From Flavobacteriales bacterium UBA1993 (GTDB taxonomy: Bacteria > Bacteroidota > Bacteroidia > Flavobacteriales_G > Salibacteraceae): a DNA stretch of 36,683 bases. The stretch's first letter is position 1; each line of letters starts with the position of its first letter. The position numbers and the translations under genes are program-made. Positions 7,415 to 14,770 of the stretch are shown here, one piece after another. Where the stretch lies: NCBI GenBank assembly GCA_002336485.1, contig DDCZ01000048.1, positions 1 to 36,683 of the forward strand, read 5' to 3'. The notes beneath the pieces were generated by a model. The model made no database searches. It was not told the DNA's origin and worked only from the letters and a program-made list of their open reading frames with translations.

Positions 7415-8095
7415 TTAGGACGTAGTGGAATGCTCTGACCTCCAGGTCTTGTACCACTTCACAAACGCCAACCAATCCTTTTTTGTGTCTTTTTCAATAG
7501 CGTCAAAAACCTTACGCTGGTAGTCAAGTGCTTCGCGATGGTTCAACTTAAAGACGCGCTTAGGAGTGCCAACTATGTCATCTACCACAACCCATTGATC
7601 GGCAGCATAAATCAAGGTGTGTGCTGCGGCCGTTTTTCCATCAGGAAAGGTGAGGTAAACGTGAATGAGGTCTTCGATTCCCGCGGCTTTTCGTTTTCTG
7701 TTTTGGGTTAAGACGGGATTTTGCATAGTCACCTTTGTAAAAGGGGTGAAGAATACACGTGCGATGATCGTGGCCTCTGTGTCATCAATTTCCCCATCTT
7801 CTGTGTACTTAACCAAGTTTTCGATACCCGTTAAATCGAGATCGAGAACGAAATCTACTTCGGCCGGTTTCAGTCCGTCTTCAACTCGAATACTTGTGCC
7901 CTCGTGGTGCAAAGTGAGCATCTCTTTGCTTTCTTCAATACGAATACCCAAATGGTTAAATGTGCCATCAAAAAAGGCCGTAATCGCATCGGTTTGAATG
8001 ATGGATTTTAGTGTCTCAGAAGAGGTTTGAGCCATAGCTGTTTGGCTGATGCAAACGATTGTAAAGGCTATAAGGTAGGTTCGGAATAAGCGCAT
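7415..8095 (-). CDS. Exported protein, possibly SCP2-like lipid-binding fold
   Basis: 226 residues. Residues 1-22 (ending SQTAMA) are a clear signal peptide, so the product is periplasmic or surface-bound. Residues about 60-115 contain IRVEDGLKPAEVDFVLDLDL and later GEIDDTEATIIAR. This resembles the SCP2 sterol-carrier pattern (DG...aDv...l...G..d...A..), but weakly, and the rest does not match anything I know. The C-terminal third is rich in Lys and Trp. The stop codon abuts that of the lipid operon on the other strand with no base between. Sharing a locus with lipid genes hints at lipid binding but proves nothing. A single-copy exported protein of unknown function is the safe call. Confidence 0.6.
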   Translation of the reverse strand: MRLFRTYLIAFTIVCISQTAMAQTSSETLKSIIQTDAITAFFDGTFNHLGIRIEESKEMLTLHHEGTSIRVEDGLKPAEVDFVLDLDLTGIENLVKYTEDGEIDDTEATIIARVFFTPFTKVTMQNPVLTQNRKRKAAGIEDLIHVYLTFPDGKTAAAHTLIYAADQWVVVDDIVGTPKRVFKLNHREALDYQRKVFDAIEKDTKKDWLAFVKWYKTWRSEHSTTS

Positions 8096-8202
8096 AACAT
8101 AGGTTTTCAGCCAAAGTAGTATGTTGACGTGTAATTGTAAAACTAATTTTCGTCAGCTTTTATATTCACGCGAGCTATTTCTTGCTTAGATCATAAGGCA
8201 GC

Positions 8203-8238
8203 AAAAAAAAGCCTCAGCTGAAATATTTCAACTGAGGC
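8203..8238 (-). terminator. Rho-independent terminator after the zinc-ribbon-family gene
   Basis: A 14-base inverted repeat (8211-8224 and 8225-8238) pairs with one mismatch. It is followed on the minus strand by a run of eight T (complement of 8203-8210). It lies 21 bases past the stop of the gene ending at 8260. I see no promoter or gene in the rest of the 8096-8259 interval. Confidence 0.85.
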
Positions 8239-8259
8239 CAATATCGTTTCCAAGACTGG

Positions 8260-9057
8260 TTACTCGATAATAGCAGTCTGTGTTATTTTCTTAAGTTTTT
8301 CAGTTTCCTCATTGGCTAATTCTAGATCAACCAATAAACGACCACTGTGCTCATCAAGGATGATTTTCTTTCGAGCAGAAATATCCAATTGTCTTTGTGG
8401 TGGAATCTTAATAAAAGATCCTCCAGATGAACCACGCTCCACAGGAACAACAGCCAAGCCATTCTTCACAGATCCGCGAATTCTTTGATAAGCGCTGATT
8501 AAACGGTCTTCGATTTTTGCAGCTGCTTCGGCCGAGGCTTTAAGCAATGCTTTTTCTTCTTTTTCAGTCTCCTTTACAATCCCAGCGAGCTCTTCCTTCT
8601 TGTGCTCAAGATCTTTCTTTCGCTCGTTTAAATTCTCTTCGGCGCTCGTTTTAACTTCTCTTTTCTGAATCACCTGAGCTTGAAATTCATTCATTCGCTT
8701 TTCAGACAATTGAATCTCCAATGTTTGGAATTCAATCTCTTTTGTCAATGAATCAAACTCTCGGTTGTTTCGAACATTCTTTTGCTGCTCTTCGTACTTC
8801 TTAATCAATTCCTTAGAATCAACAATTGAGTTCTTGCGCTCGCTAACTCGATTTTCAGCTGCCTCTAATTCAGTTTGGAGGTTGTTCATTCGAGTGTCAA
8901 GTCCTTCGATCTCATCTTGTAAATCTTCTACTTCTAAAGGAAGCTCACCTCTAATGGTTCTGATTTTGTCGATTGCTGAGTCAATCAATTGAAGGCGGTA
9001 AAGCGCCCTTAATTTTTCTTCTACCGTGATCTCCGTATTTTTCTTTGCTGCTGCCAT
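8260..9057 (-). CDS. Coiled-coil protein of the C4 zinc-ribbon family, zinc ligands lost
   Basis: 265 residues. Residues about 10-185 form one long, highly charged coiled coil rich in Glu, Lys and Arg. The C-terminal part keeps the frame of the bacterial C4-type zinc-ribbon family found beside Nif3: GGSFIKIPPQRQLDI, KKII and SGRLLVD. In relatives as I recall them, this region reads C-G-G-C-F...IPPQ...C-E-x-C-G-R. Here the four cysteine positions are Ser211, Ser214, Asp235 and Ser238, so metal binding should be lost. The cellular role of the family is poorly known; a link to Nif3 or nucleic-acid functions has been suggested by gene neighbourhood. It starts 5 bases after the Nif3-family gene and ends before a strong terminator, so the two form an operon. 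Confidence 0.75.
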   Translation of the reverse strand: MAAAKKNTEITVEEKLRALYRLQLIDSAIDKIRTIRGELPLEVEDLQDEIEGLDTRMNNLQTELEAAENRVSERKNSIVDSKELIKKYEEQQKNVRNNREFDSLTKEIEFQTLEIQLSEKRMNEFQAQVIQKREVKTSAEENLNERKKDLEHKKEELAGIVKETEKEEKALLKASAEAAAKIEDRLISAYQRIRGSVKNGLAVVPVERGSSGGSFIKIPPQRQLDISARKKIILDEHSGRLLVDLELANEETEKLKKITQTAIIE

Positions 9058-9062
9058 GCGTT

Positions 9063-10163
9063 TTATTGAATGAAATAGTGCACAGGATTTGTTTTCACCT
9101 GTGATAAAAGGACGGCAAATGTAACATTTTTCTCCTCTAGATATTCAAGGATGAGTTGTGGTGTAAATTGCTCACTTTCAAAGTGTCCAATGTCTAAAAC
9201 CACTATGTTTTGATCCGCATCAAAGAACTCATGGTACTTGAAGTCGCCAGTGATGAATGCATCCGCTTGGTTTTGCATTGCTTGATTCAATAAAAAGCTT
9301 CCGCTACCACCACATAGAGCAACGTTTTGAATCGCCTTACCGCGCAATTTTGTGTGCCGTATTACTGGAGACGCAAAACTAGAAGAGACAAATCGTAGAA
9401 ACTCCTTTTCGTCCATTGGTTCTGACAGTGAACCAATCATTCCACTACCGACCTCTTGATGTTTATTGTCTAGCGAATGAATGTCGTAAGCCACTGTTTC
9501 ATAAGGGTGGTTTTGACCCAGCGCCTGAATGATCGCATTTTGCTGATAATCGCTAAAGATCACCTCCAATTGTGCCTCCTTTTCACTGTGCTCGACACCC
9601 ACGTTGCCGACATACGGATTGCTGCCTTCAAGCGCACGGAATGTTCCGCTGCCCTCTACCTGGAAACTACAGTGATCGTAATTTCCAATATGACCAGCTC
9701 CCGCATCGAACAGAGCTTGTCTCACTTTATCCAACTTATCAATTGGAACAAACGTGTTGAGCTTTTTAATGAGACCGCTTTTCGGGGCCAGAATACGTAG
9801 ATCTTCAAGCTTTAACTGACGGGCAATCATTTTATTTACGCCATCAAAAACATTGTCGAGGTTTGTGTGAATGGCGTAAATGACGATGTCATTTTTGATT
9901 GCCTTGAGCAAGGTTCGCTCAACATAGTTCTTACCCGTGATGGATTTAAGACCGGTAAAGAGGATTGGATGATGTGCGATAATCATATTGCAGTTTCGAT
10001 TGATGGCCTCTTCCACCACGCTTTCAATACAGTCTAAAGATAAGAGTGCGCCTGTGATTTCTGCATTAACATCGCCGCAAAGAGTGCCGCTATTGTCATA
10101 TGATTCTTGAAGCGAAGGAGGAGCTAATTGCTCCAATAATTGAATGGCTGCTGAAATTTTCAT
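9063..10163 (-). CDS. Nif3-like dinuclear metal-centre hexameric protein (YqfO type)
   Basis: 366 residues, the long YqfO form with a PII/CutA-like insert between two Nif3 halves. N-terminal landmarks are SYDNSGTLCGD and NMIIAHHPILFTGLKS (metal-binding His pair), then IYAIHTNLDNV with a further His and Asp. The C-terminal half has GDFKYHEFFDA and VVLDIGHFESEQF, which supply the remaining metal ligands. All ligands look intact. The family forms a toroidal hexamer and has been linked to GTP cyclohydrolase-like chemistry and other roles, with no settled function. It is co-transcribed with the coiled-coil gene 5 bases downstream and is divergent from lpxK. Confidence 0.9.
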   Translation of the reverse strand: MKISAAIQLLEQLAPPSLQESYDNSGTLCGDVNAEITGALLSLDCIESVVEEAINRNCNMIIAHHPILFTGLKSITGKNYVERTLLKAIKNDIVIYAIHTNLDNVFDGVNKMIARQLKLEDLRILAPKSGLIKKLNTFVPIDKLDKVRQALFDAGAGHIGNYDHCSFQVEGSGTFRALEGSNPYVGNVGVEHSEKEAQLEVIFSDYQQNAIIQALGQNHPYETVAYDIHSLDNKHQEVGSGMIGSLSEPMDEKEFLRFVSSSFASPVIRHTKLRGKAIQNVALCGGSGSFLLNQAMQNQADAFITGDFKYHEFFDADQNIVVLDIGHFESEQFTPQLILEYLEEKNVTFAVLLSQVKTNPVHYFIQ

Positions 10164-10204
10164 CGTGATGATTTAAAAACAAAGGAGCGGAATTTTACAG
10201 AAAC

Positions 10205-10212
10205 TACATTTG
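10205..10212 (+). promoter_or_regulatory. -7 box close to the lpxK start
   Basis: TACATTTG is an exact TAnnTTTG match, but only four bases separate it from the lpxK ATG at 10217. If used, transcription would begin at or within a few bases of the start codon, giving a leaderless or nearly leaderless mRNA. I find no clear -33 TTG at the expected distance. Confidence 0.35.
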
Positions 10213-10216
10213 CGGC

Positions 10217-11260
10217 ATGCGGAAACTCCTTTATCCTTTCAGCCTAATCTATGGATTAGTGGTTTCCTTTCGCAACGGATTGTTTCGAATCGGCATGTTA
10301 CCCGAGAAGCGATTCGAACTTCCGATCATAGGAATCGGAAATTTGAGGGTAGGTGGAACGGGAAAGACACCCATGACCGAGTATCTTATCGCCTTATTGT
10401 CTGGGACCCGATCGTTAGGCGTGGTGAGCAGAGGGTATGGACGTAAAACGAATGGTTATGTTGTGGCCGACAGCGAGTCAACAGCATTGGAAATTGGAGA
10501 TGAACCGTCACAAATTATCCAGAAATTCCCCCAGATTCGACTGGCGGTGGATGAAAAACGTGTCCATGGCATCGAACAGTTGCGCTTGGAAGAAAACCCG
10601 CCCAATACTATATTACTTGACGACGTATACCAACATCGCTATGTGAAGCCTGGGCTGTTGATTTTATTGACCGCACATGATCACCTTTATATAGATGATT
10701 CGGTCTTGCCCGTTGGTATGCTTCGTGAACCAAAATGGGGCGCCAATAGGGCCGATATTATCGTCGTAACGAAATGTCCAGTTTCACTAAGTGCGTTTGA
10801 AAAGAGGGCGATTTCAGATCATCTCAGGCCTATGTCGCATCAGCAGGTGCTGTTCAGTTTTCAATCGTATGGCCAGCCATATCCAATTTTGATGCGTCAG
10901 AAATGGAAAGCTCAGGGAAGAACCAAAATGCTGCTCGTGACTGGAATTGTGAATGCCCAGAGCATGAAACAACATTTAGAGAAGTCATTCGAGCTCATCC
11001 ATCATTTTGAATTTCCGGATCATCATTGGTTTACCGATGCGAACATCGAATCAATAGCCGCAGTTTTTGAAAAGGAAAATTCAGAGAAAACGATCATCGT
11101 TACCACAGAAAAGGATGCCCAACGTTTAAAGCCATTTGTGGAAAATGAGACTTTTGCACACTTGCCAATTTTTGCATTACCCATGAAGGTTCAATTCTTC
11201 AAGGACGACGAAGGGCATTTTAACCAAACAATACATGAATATATTAGATCGCATCAATGA
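10217..11260 (+). CDS. lpxK: Tetraacyldisaccharide 4'-kinase
   Basis: 347 residues, the usual LpxK length. It begins with a membrane-anchoring N-terminus (KLLYPFSLIYGLVVSFRNGL), then the Walker A loop GGTGKT (46-51) in IGIGNLRVGGTGKTP, typical for LpxK. Further landmarks are VVSRGYGRK, IGDEPSQI and DDVYQHR (catalytic-region Asp and His), with KWGANRADIIVVTKCP later. The enzyme phosphorylates the 4' position of the tetraacyl disaccharide 1-phosphate to give lipid IVA at the inner membrane. The 3' end overlaps the purine nucleoside phosphorylase gene by 26 bases. An LpxH-type gene lies 6.5 kb downstream, so two lipid A genes are in this window. Confidence 0.95.
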   Translation: MRKLLYPFSLIYGLVVSFRNGLFRIGMLPEKRFELPIIGIGNLRVGGTGKTPMTEYLIALLSGTRSLGVVSRGYGRKTNGYVVADSESTALEIGDEPSQIIQKFPQIRLAVDEKRVHGIEQLRLEENPPNTILLDDVYQHRYVKPGLLILLTAHDHLYIDDSVLPVGMLREPKWGANRADIIVVTKCPVSLSAFEKRAISDHLRPMSHQQVLFSFQSYGQPYPILMRQKWKAQGRTKMLLVTGIVNAQSMKQHLEKSFELIHHFEFPDHHWFTDANIESIAAVFEKENSEKTIIVTTEKDAQRLKPFVENETFAHLPIFALPMKVQFFKDDEGHFNQTIHEYIRSHQ

Positions 11261-12059
11261 GACAGCCGCTTATCTAAGAGATAAAGTTGCCATTGATAAA
11301 CCCGTTGGAATTATCCTCGGAACTGGGCTGGGAAACCTTGCCGACGAAATTGAAAACCCCACAAGCATCGATTATGCTTCGATACCACACTTTCCGCAAT
11401 CAACCGTGGAAGGACACGATGGTAAACTGATCTTCGGCCAGTTAAATGGGGTTGAAGTCCTAGCTATGAAGGGTCGATTTCACTTCTACGAGGGCTACGA
11501 TATGGATCAGGTTGTATTTCCTATTCGGGTTATGCGTAGGCTTGGAGTTCAAACGCTCATTCTTTCCAACGCAAGTGGAGGCATGAACCCTGATTTTAAG
11601 GTTGGGGATATAATGATTCTCAATGATCAGATCAATCTCTTTCCGACCAATCCTTTGATTGGACCCAATATCAAGGAACTAGGGCCTAGGTTTCCTGATA
11701 TGTCGGAGCCATACAATCTCAATTATGTCAAGGCGCTGCACGAGTGTGCGAGCGATCATGGAATGAAGTTGCACGAGGGTGTTTATGCAGGGGTAAGCGG
11801 GCCTTGCTTCGAGACTCCTGCTGAATACAAATACATTCGAACAATAGGAGGCGATGCCGTTGGGATGAGCACGGTGCCTGAAAATATTGCAGCAAAGCAT
11901 CTTGGAATGGATGTAGCGGCACTGTCAGTCATTACTGATCTTGGTATTGAAGGATTGGTGGAAACCGTGAGCCATGAAGAAGTTCAAAAAGCAGCCCAGG
12001 ATGCGGAGCCAAAACTGGCTGCAATCGTTAAGTCTTTTTTACAGAAAATTCAGGGTTAA
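11235..12059 (+). CDS. punA: Purine nucleoside phosphorylase, trimeric type
   Basis: 274 residues, normal for the trimeric (low-molecular-mass) class. Landmarks are GIILGTGLGNLA (phosphate loop), STVEGHDGKLIFG, MKGRFHFYEGY, LSNASGGMNPDFKVGDIM, SGPCFETPAEY and DAVGMSTVPE (ribose/purine pocket), then VITDLGIEG with an Asp where mammalian-type enzymes have Asn. It cleaves purine nucleosides with phosphate for salvage in the cytoplasm. The ATG lies inside the last codons of lpxK (26-base overlap, different frame), so its translation probably depends on lpxK. There is no functional link to lipid A; the pairing looks like operon packing. A hairpin follows the stop. Confidence 0.93.
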   Translation: MNILDRINETAAYLRDKVAIDKPVGIILGTGLGNLADEIENPTSIDYASIPHFPQSTVEGHDGKLIFGQLNGVEVLAMKGRFHFYEGYDMDQVVFPIRVMRRLGVQTLILSNASGGMNPDFKVGDIMILNDQINLFPTNPLIGPNIKELGPRFPDMSEPYNLNYVKALHECASDHGMKLHEGVYAGVSGPCFETPAEYKYIRTIGGDAVGMSTVPENIAAKHLGMDVAALSVITDLGIEGLVETVSHEEVQKAAQDAEPKLAAIVKSFLQKIQG

Positions 12060-12066
12060 CTATCCG

Positions 12067-12082
12067 AGGTAGCTGGCTACCT
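12067..12082 (+). repeat. Palindrome AGGTAGC-TG-GCTACCT between punA and gatB
   Basis: A perfect 7-base inverted repeat separated by two bases begins 8 bases after the punA stop. It could be a weak terminator hairpin (followed by TTGATCATTATTTTTG) or an operator: its right arm overlaps the -7 box TACCTTTG at 12078-12085. The sequence alone does not decide between these. Confidence 0.5.
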
Positions 12083-12085
12083 TTG
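12078..12085 (+). promoter_or_regulatory. -7 box of a gatB promoter
   Basis: TACCTTTG matches TAnnTTTG exactly and lies 16 bases before the likely GTG start of gatB. A second exact match, TATTTTTG, sits at 12091-12098. No convincing -33 TTG is visible upstream of the first. It would let gatB be expressed apart from lpxK-punA. Confidence 0.4.
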
Positions 12086-12101
12086 ATCATTATTTTTGAT
12101 T

Positions 12102-13556
12102 GTGAAGCAGGAAGTATTGGATAAGTATGAATTGGTGGTTGGGCTCGAAGTTCACGCCCAATTATTGACAAAAAGCAAGGCGTTTTCATCCGATAGGAAT
12201 GAGTATGGACGATTGCCAAACACGAACACCAATCCAGTTAGTTTGGGGCATCCCGGAACTCTTCCGGTTTTGAATGAAAAGAGTGTGGAATACGCAGTAC
12301 GTCTCGGCTTAGCTGTGAACGCGGACATTCGAGAGCACAACGAATTTGCTCGAAAGAATTATTTCTATGCTGACCTTCCGAAGGGTTATCAGGTTACGCA
12401 GGACACCACTCCAATTTGTAATGGCGGACATATTACGATTAAGCTTTCCGATGGATCCACAAAGGACATAGCCCTCACAAGAATCCATATGGAAGAAGAT
12501 TCTGGAAAGAGCTCACATGAATTGAGTCCCTTCGATACCATGATCGACTTGAACCGTGCTGGAGTTCCATTATTGGAAATTGTATCAGAACCGGACATGC
12601 GCTCAAGCGAAGACGCATATGAGTATTTGACAGAAGTTCGAAAGCTGGTTCGTTACTTAGATATATGCGATGGTAACATGGAAGAAGGTAGCCTCCGGTG
12701 CGACGCCAATGTTTCTATTCGACTAAAAGGATCTGATGTTTACGGCACACGGGTTGAAGTGAAAAACCTGAATAGTATTAGAAATGTGAAACGGGCTATT
12801 GAATTTGAATTCAAGCGTCACGTGGCCATGGTTGAAGCGAACGAGGAGATTAAGAAGTCGACCCTTAATTTCAACGCAGCAACTGGTGAAACCTCCATCA
12901 TGCGAACAAAAGAGGAAGCAGATGACTACAGGTATTTTCCAGAACCAGATTTGCAACCTTTCAGCATTTCGCAGGCATATATTGAGTCGATTCGAAAGAC
13001 CATGCCGCCGCTTCCGTCACAATTGTTTGACAAGTACATTGAACTTGGGTTAAGCGAATATGACGCAGGGGTATTGACCGATAACAAAGGCATTGCCCTC
13101 TATTTCGAATCATTGATTAAAAATGTGAAAAGCCCCAAATCCGCAGCAAATTGGATGATGGGCGAAGTGAAGGGATACATAAACGAAATGGCGATTGACA
13201 TAGCCTCGTTTCCGGTTACACCCAAAAATTTAGCTGCCTTAATCAACATGGTTGACAACAATGAAATGGGGCGTACCATGGCCTCTCAACAATTGTTTCC
13301 AATATTAATGAAGGAGCCAACCAAGTCTGCACCCGAATTGGCTGCCGCTCATGGATTGGTTCAGGTGGATGACTTAGGAGAGCTTGACGGTTGGATCCAG
13401 AGTGCATTGGCGGCCTTTCCAGATAAGGTAGAAGAATATAAAGGAGGAAAAAAAGGAATCCTCGGGCTATTTATGGGAGAAGTTATGCGTCTAAGTGGCG
13501 GTAAAGCAGATCCTAAAAAAATAAATCAGATGCTGAGAGAAGCATTAGAGAACTAA
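12102..13556 (+). CDS. gatB: Aspartyl/glutamyl-tRNA(Asn/Gln) amidotransferase subunit B
   Basis: 484 residues from GTG at 12102. A TTG at 12096 would add two residues, and there is no ATG near the family N-terminus KYELVVGLEVHAQL, so a non-ATG start is certain. Landmarks are KNYFYADLPKGYQVTQ, the HMEEDSGKSSHE acidic segment, VPLLEIVSEPDMRS and GSLRCDANVSIR in the kinase-like catalytic domain. The C-terminal tRNA-binding YqeY-like tail ends MGEVMRLSGGKADPKKINQ. With GatA and GatC, which are not in this window, it transamidates misacylated Glu-tRNA(Gln) or Asp-tRNA(Asn). It is the first gene of a run with a TlpA-like gene (4 bases on), an M1 peptidase and lpxH. Confidence 0.95.
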   Translation: MKQEVLDKYELVVGLEVHAQLLTKSKAFSSDRNEYGRLPNTNTNPVSLGHPGTLPVLNEKSVEYAVRLGLAVNADIREHNEFARKNYFYADLPKGYQVTQDTTPICNGGHITIKLSDGSTKDIALTRIHMEEDSGKSSHELSPFDTMIDLNRAGVPLLEIVSEPDMRSSEDAYEYLTEVRKLVRYLDICDGNMEEGSLRCDANVSIRLKGSDVYGTRVEVKNLNSIRNVKRAIEFEFKRHVAMVEANEEIKKSTLNFNAATGETSIMRTKEEADDYRYFPEPDLQPFSISQAYIESIRKTMPPLPSQLFDKYIELGLSEYDAGVLTDNKGIALYFESLIKNVKSPKSAANWMMGEVKGYINEMAIDIASFPVTPKNLAALINMVDNNEMGRTMASQQLFPILMKEPTKSAPELAAAHGLVQVDDLGELDGWIQSALAAFPDKVEEYKGGKKGILGLFMGEVMRLSGGKADPKKINQMLREALEN

Positions 13557-13560
13557 AATC

Positions 13561-14769
13561 ATGAAGAAAAATAAAGGCATGAAAAGATTTTATTATCCCT
13601 TAATGGGAATACTGTTAATGGCAGCGTCGTGTTCAAACACATCCTCTGCTAAGGAAGAGATAGTTCAAGATGGAGCGGTTGCTGAGTTGGTTACAGGAGG
13701 ACAAGAAGAAGTGAAAGCCAAAGTGGAGCGCGATGCGGCCAATGTGCATATAGAAGGAACGGTGACTGGAGCAGCCAATTCGCCTATTTATCTTCAGATA
13801 GTAGAGTCGAAAGGAATCAAGGCCATTGATACGATAACAGGCGGTCCAAATGGAGAATACAGCTTCGACTATATGTCTGATCAGCCTGAGTTTTATCGGG
13901 TAGGTGTGAACGAGCAAAACTCATTCTATATGATCCTTTATCCAGGCGAAAGTGTGGTCGCAAAGTCTAACATTGATAATTTATTCAAGACATATGAAAT
14001 TATTGAGGGGCCAGAAGAATGCTTGAGAATGAAAGAAATGAATACGATCACATCGATGATGGATTCGATTAACATGATTCTTCAAGCGGCTCAGATGAAC
14101 AAGGATCAAAACATGTTTCAAAATGCATTGACTCAACATGATAATATTTCCATTCGAATGAATCGAGAAATTAAGGCGTACATAAGTCGAAAGCCAGCAA
14201 GCTTAAGCTCGTTAGCGGCGCTTCAAAACCTAAGTTTTGACGAAGAGTTTGATTATTACCTGAAGGTGGTTCAAGCCCTAGACGGTATTGCCAATGGCAA
14301 TGATATTTATGATAACATGGCTAGTCAGATTTTGAATATGAAAAACGTAGCGGTGGGGGCTGTAGCTCCAGAAATCACCTTGTCTCAGCCAAACGGCGAA
14401 GTCATGTCGTTGTCAGACCTGAGAGGTCAATATGTTCTCATAGACTTTTGGGCATCATGGTGTGGTCCATGCCGAAGAGAAAACCCGAATGTGAAGAAGG
14501 TATATGAAAAATATCATGAGAAAGGCTTTGAAATCTATGGCGTATCGCTCGACAAAGACATGCAGCCATGGCTCAATGCCATTGGACAAGATGGCCTTGA
14601 ATGGCGACATGTGAGCGACCTAAAATACTGGGACTCGCAGGTGGTTAAGGATTATCAAATTACTGGTATTCCGCTCACCATTTTGGTTGACAAGGAAGGA
14701 GTCATAATTGCAAAAAATCTAAGAGGAGAGGCCTTAGGTCTTAAACTTGCTCAGATTTTTGGGGACTAA
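13561..14769 (+). CDS. TlpA/ResA-like thioredoxin lipoprotein with DUF4369-type N-domain
   Basis: 402 residues. The N-terminus is basic, then a hydrophobic stretch ending MAASC with Cys24 as the lipidation site, so the protein is probably a lipoprotein. ATG 13579 (Met7) is an alternative start. Residues about 60-140 look like the DUF4369 beta domain common in Bacteroidota thioredoxin-like lipoproteins (VHIEGTVTG, YSFDYMSDQPEFYRVGV). A helical linker follows. From about 265 to the end is a thioredoxin fold with the redox pair WCGPC (Cys301, Cys304) and the cis-proline loop TGIPLTILVD. It likely reduces or exchanges disulfides of periplasmic proteins. The next ATG lies one base after its stop. 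Confidence 0.9.
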   Translation: MKKNKGMKRFYYPLMGILLMAASCSNTSSAKEEIVQDGAVAELVTGGQEEVKAKVERDAANVHIEGTVTGAANSPIYLQIVESKGIKAIDTITGGPNGEYSFDYMSDQPEFYRVGVNEQNSFYMILYPGESVVAKSNIDNLFKTYEIIEGPEECLRMKEMNTITSMMDSINMILQAAQMNKDQNMFQNALTQHDNISIRMNREIKAYISRKPASLSSLAALQNLSFDEEFDYYLKVVQALDGIANGNDIYDNMASQILNMKNVAVGAVAPEITLSQPNGEVMSLSDLRGQYVLIDFWASWCGPCRRENPNVKKVYEKYHEKGFEIYGVSLDKDMQPWLNAIGQDGLEWRHVSDLKYWDSQVVKDYQITGIPLTILVDKEGVIIAKNLRGEALGLKLAQIFGD

Positions 14770-14770
14770 A

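Noticed and set aside
14747..14770. Upstream start for the M1 peptidase
   Set aside because: It would put eight residues ahead of a well-formed signal peptide and overlap the TlpA-like gene.
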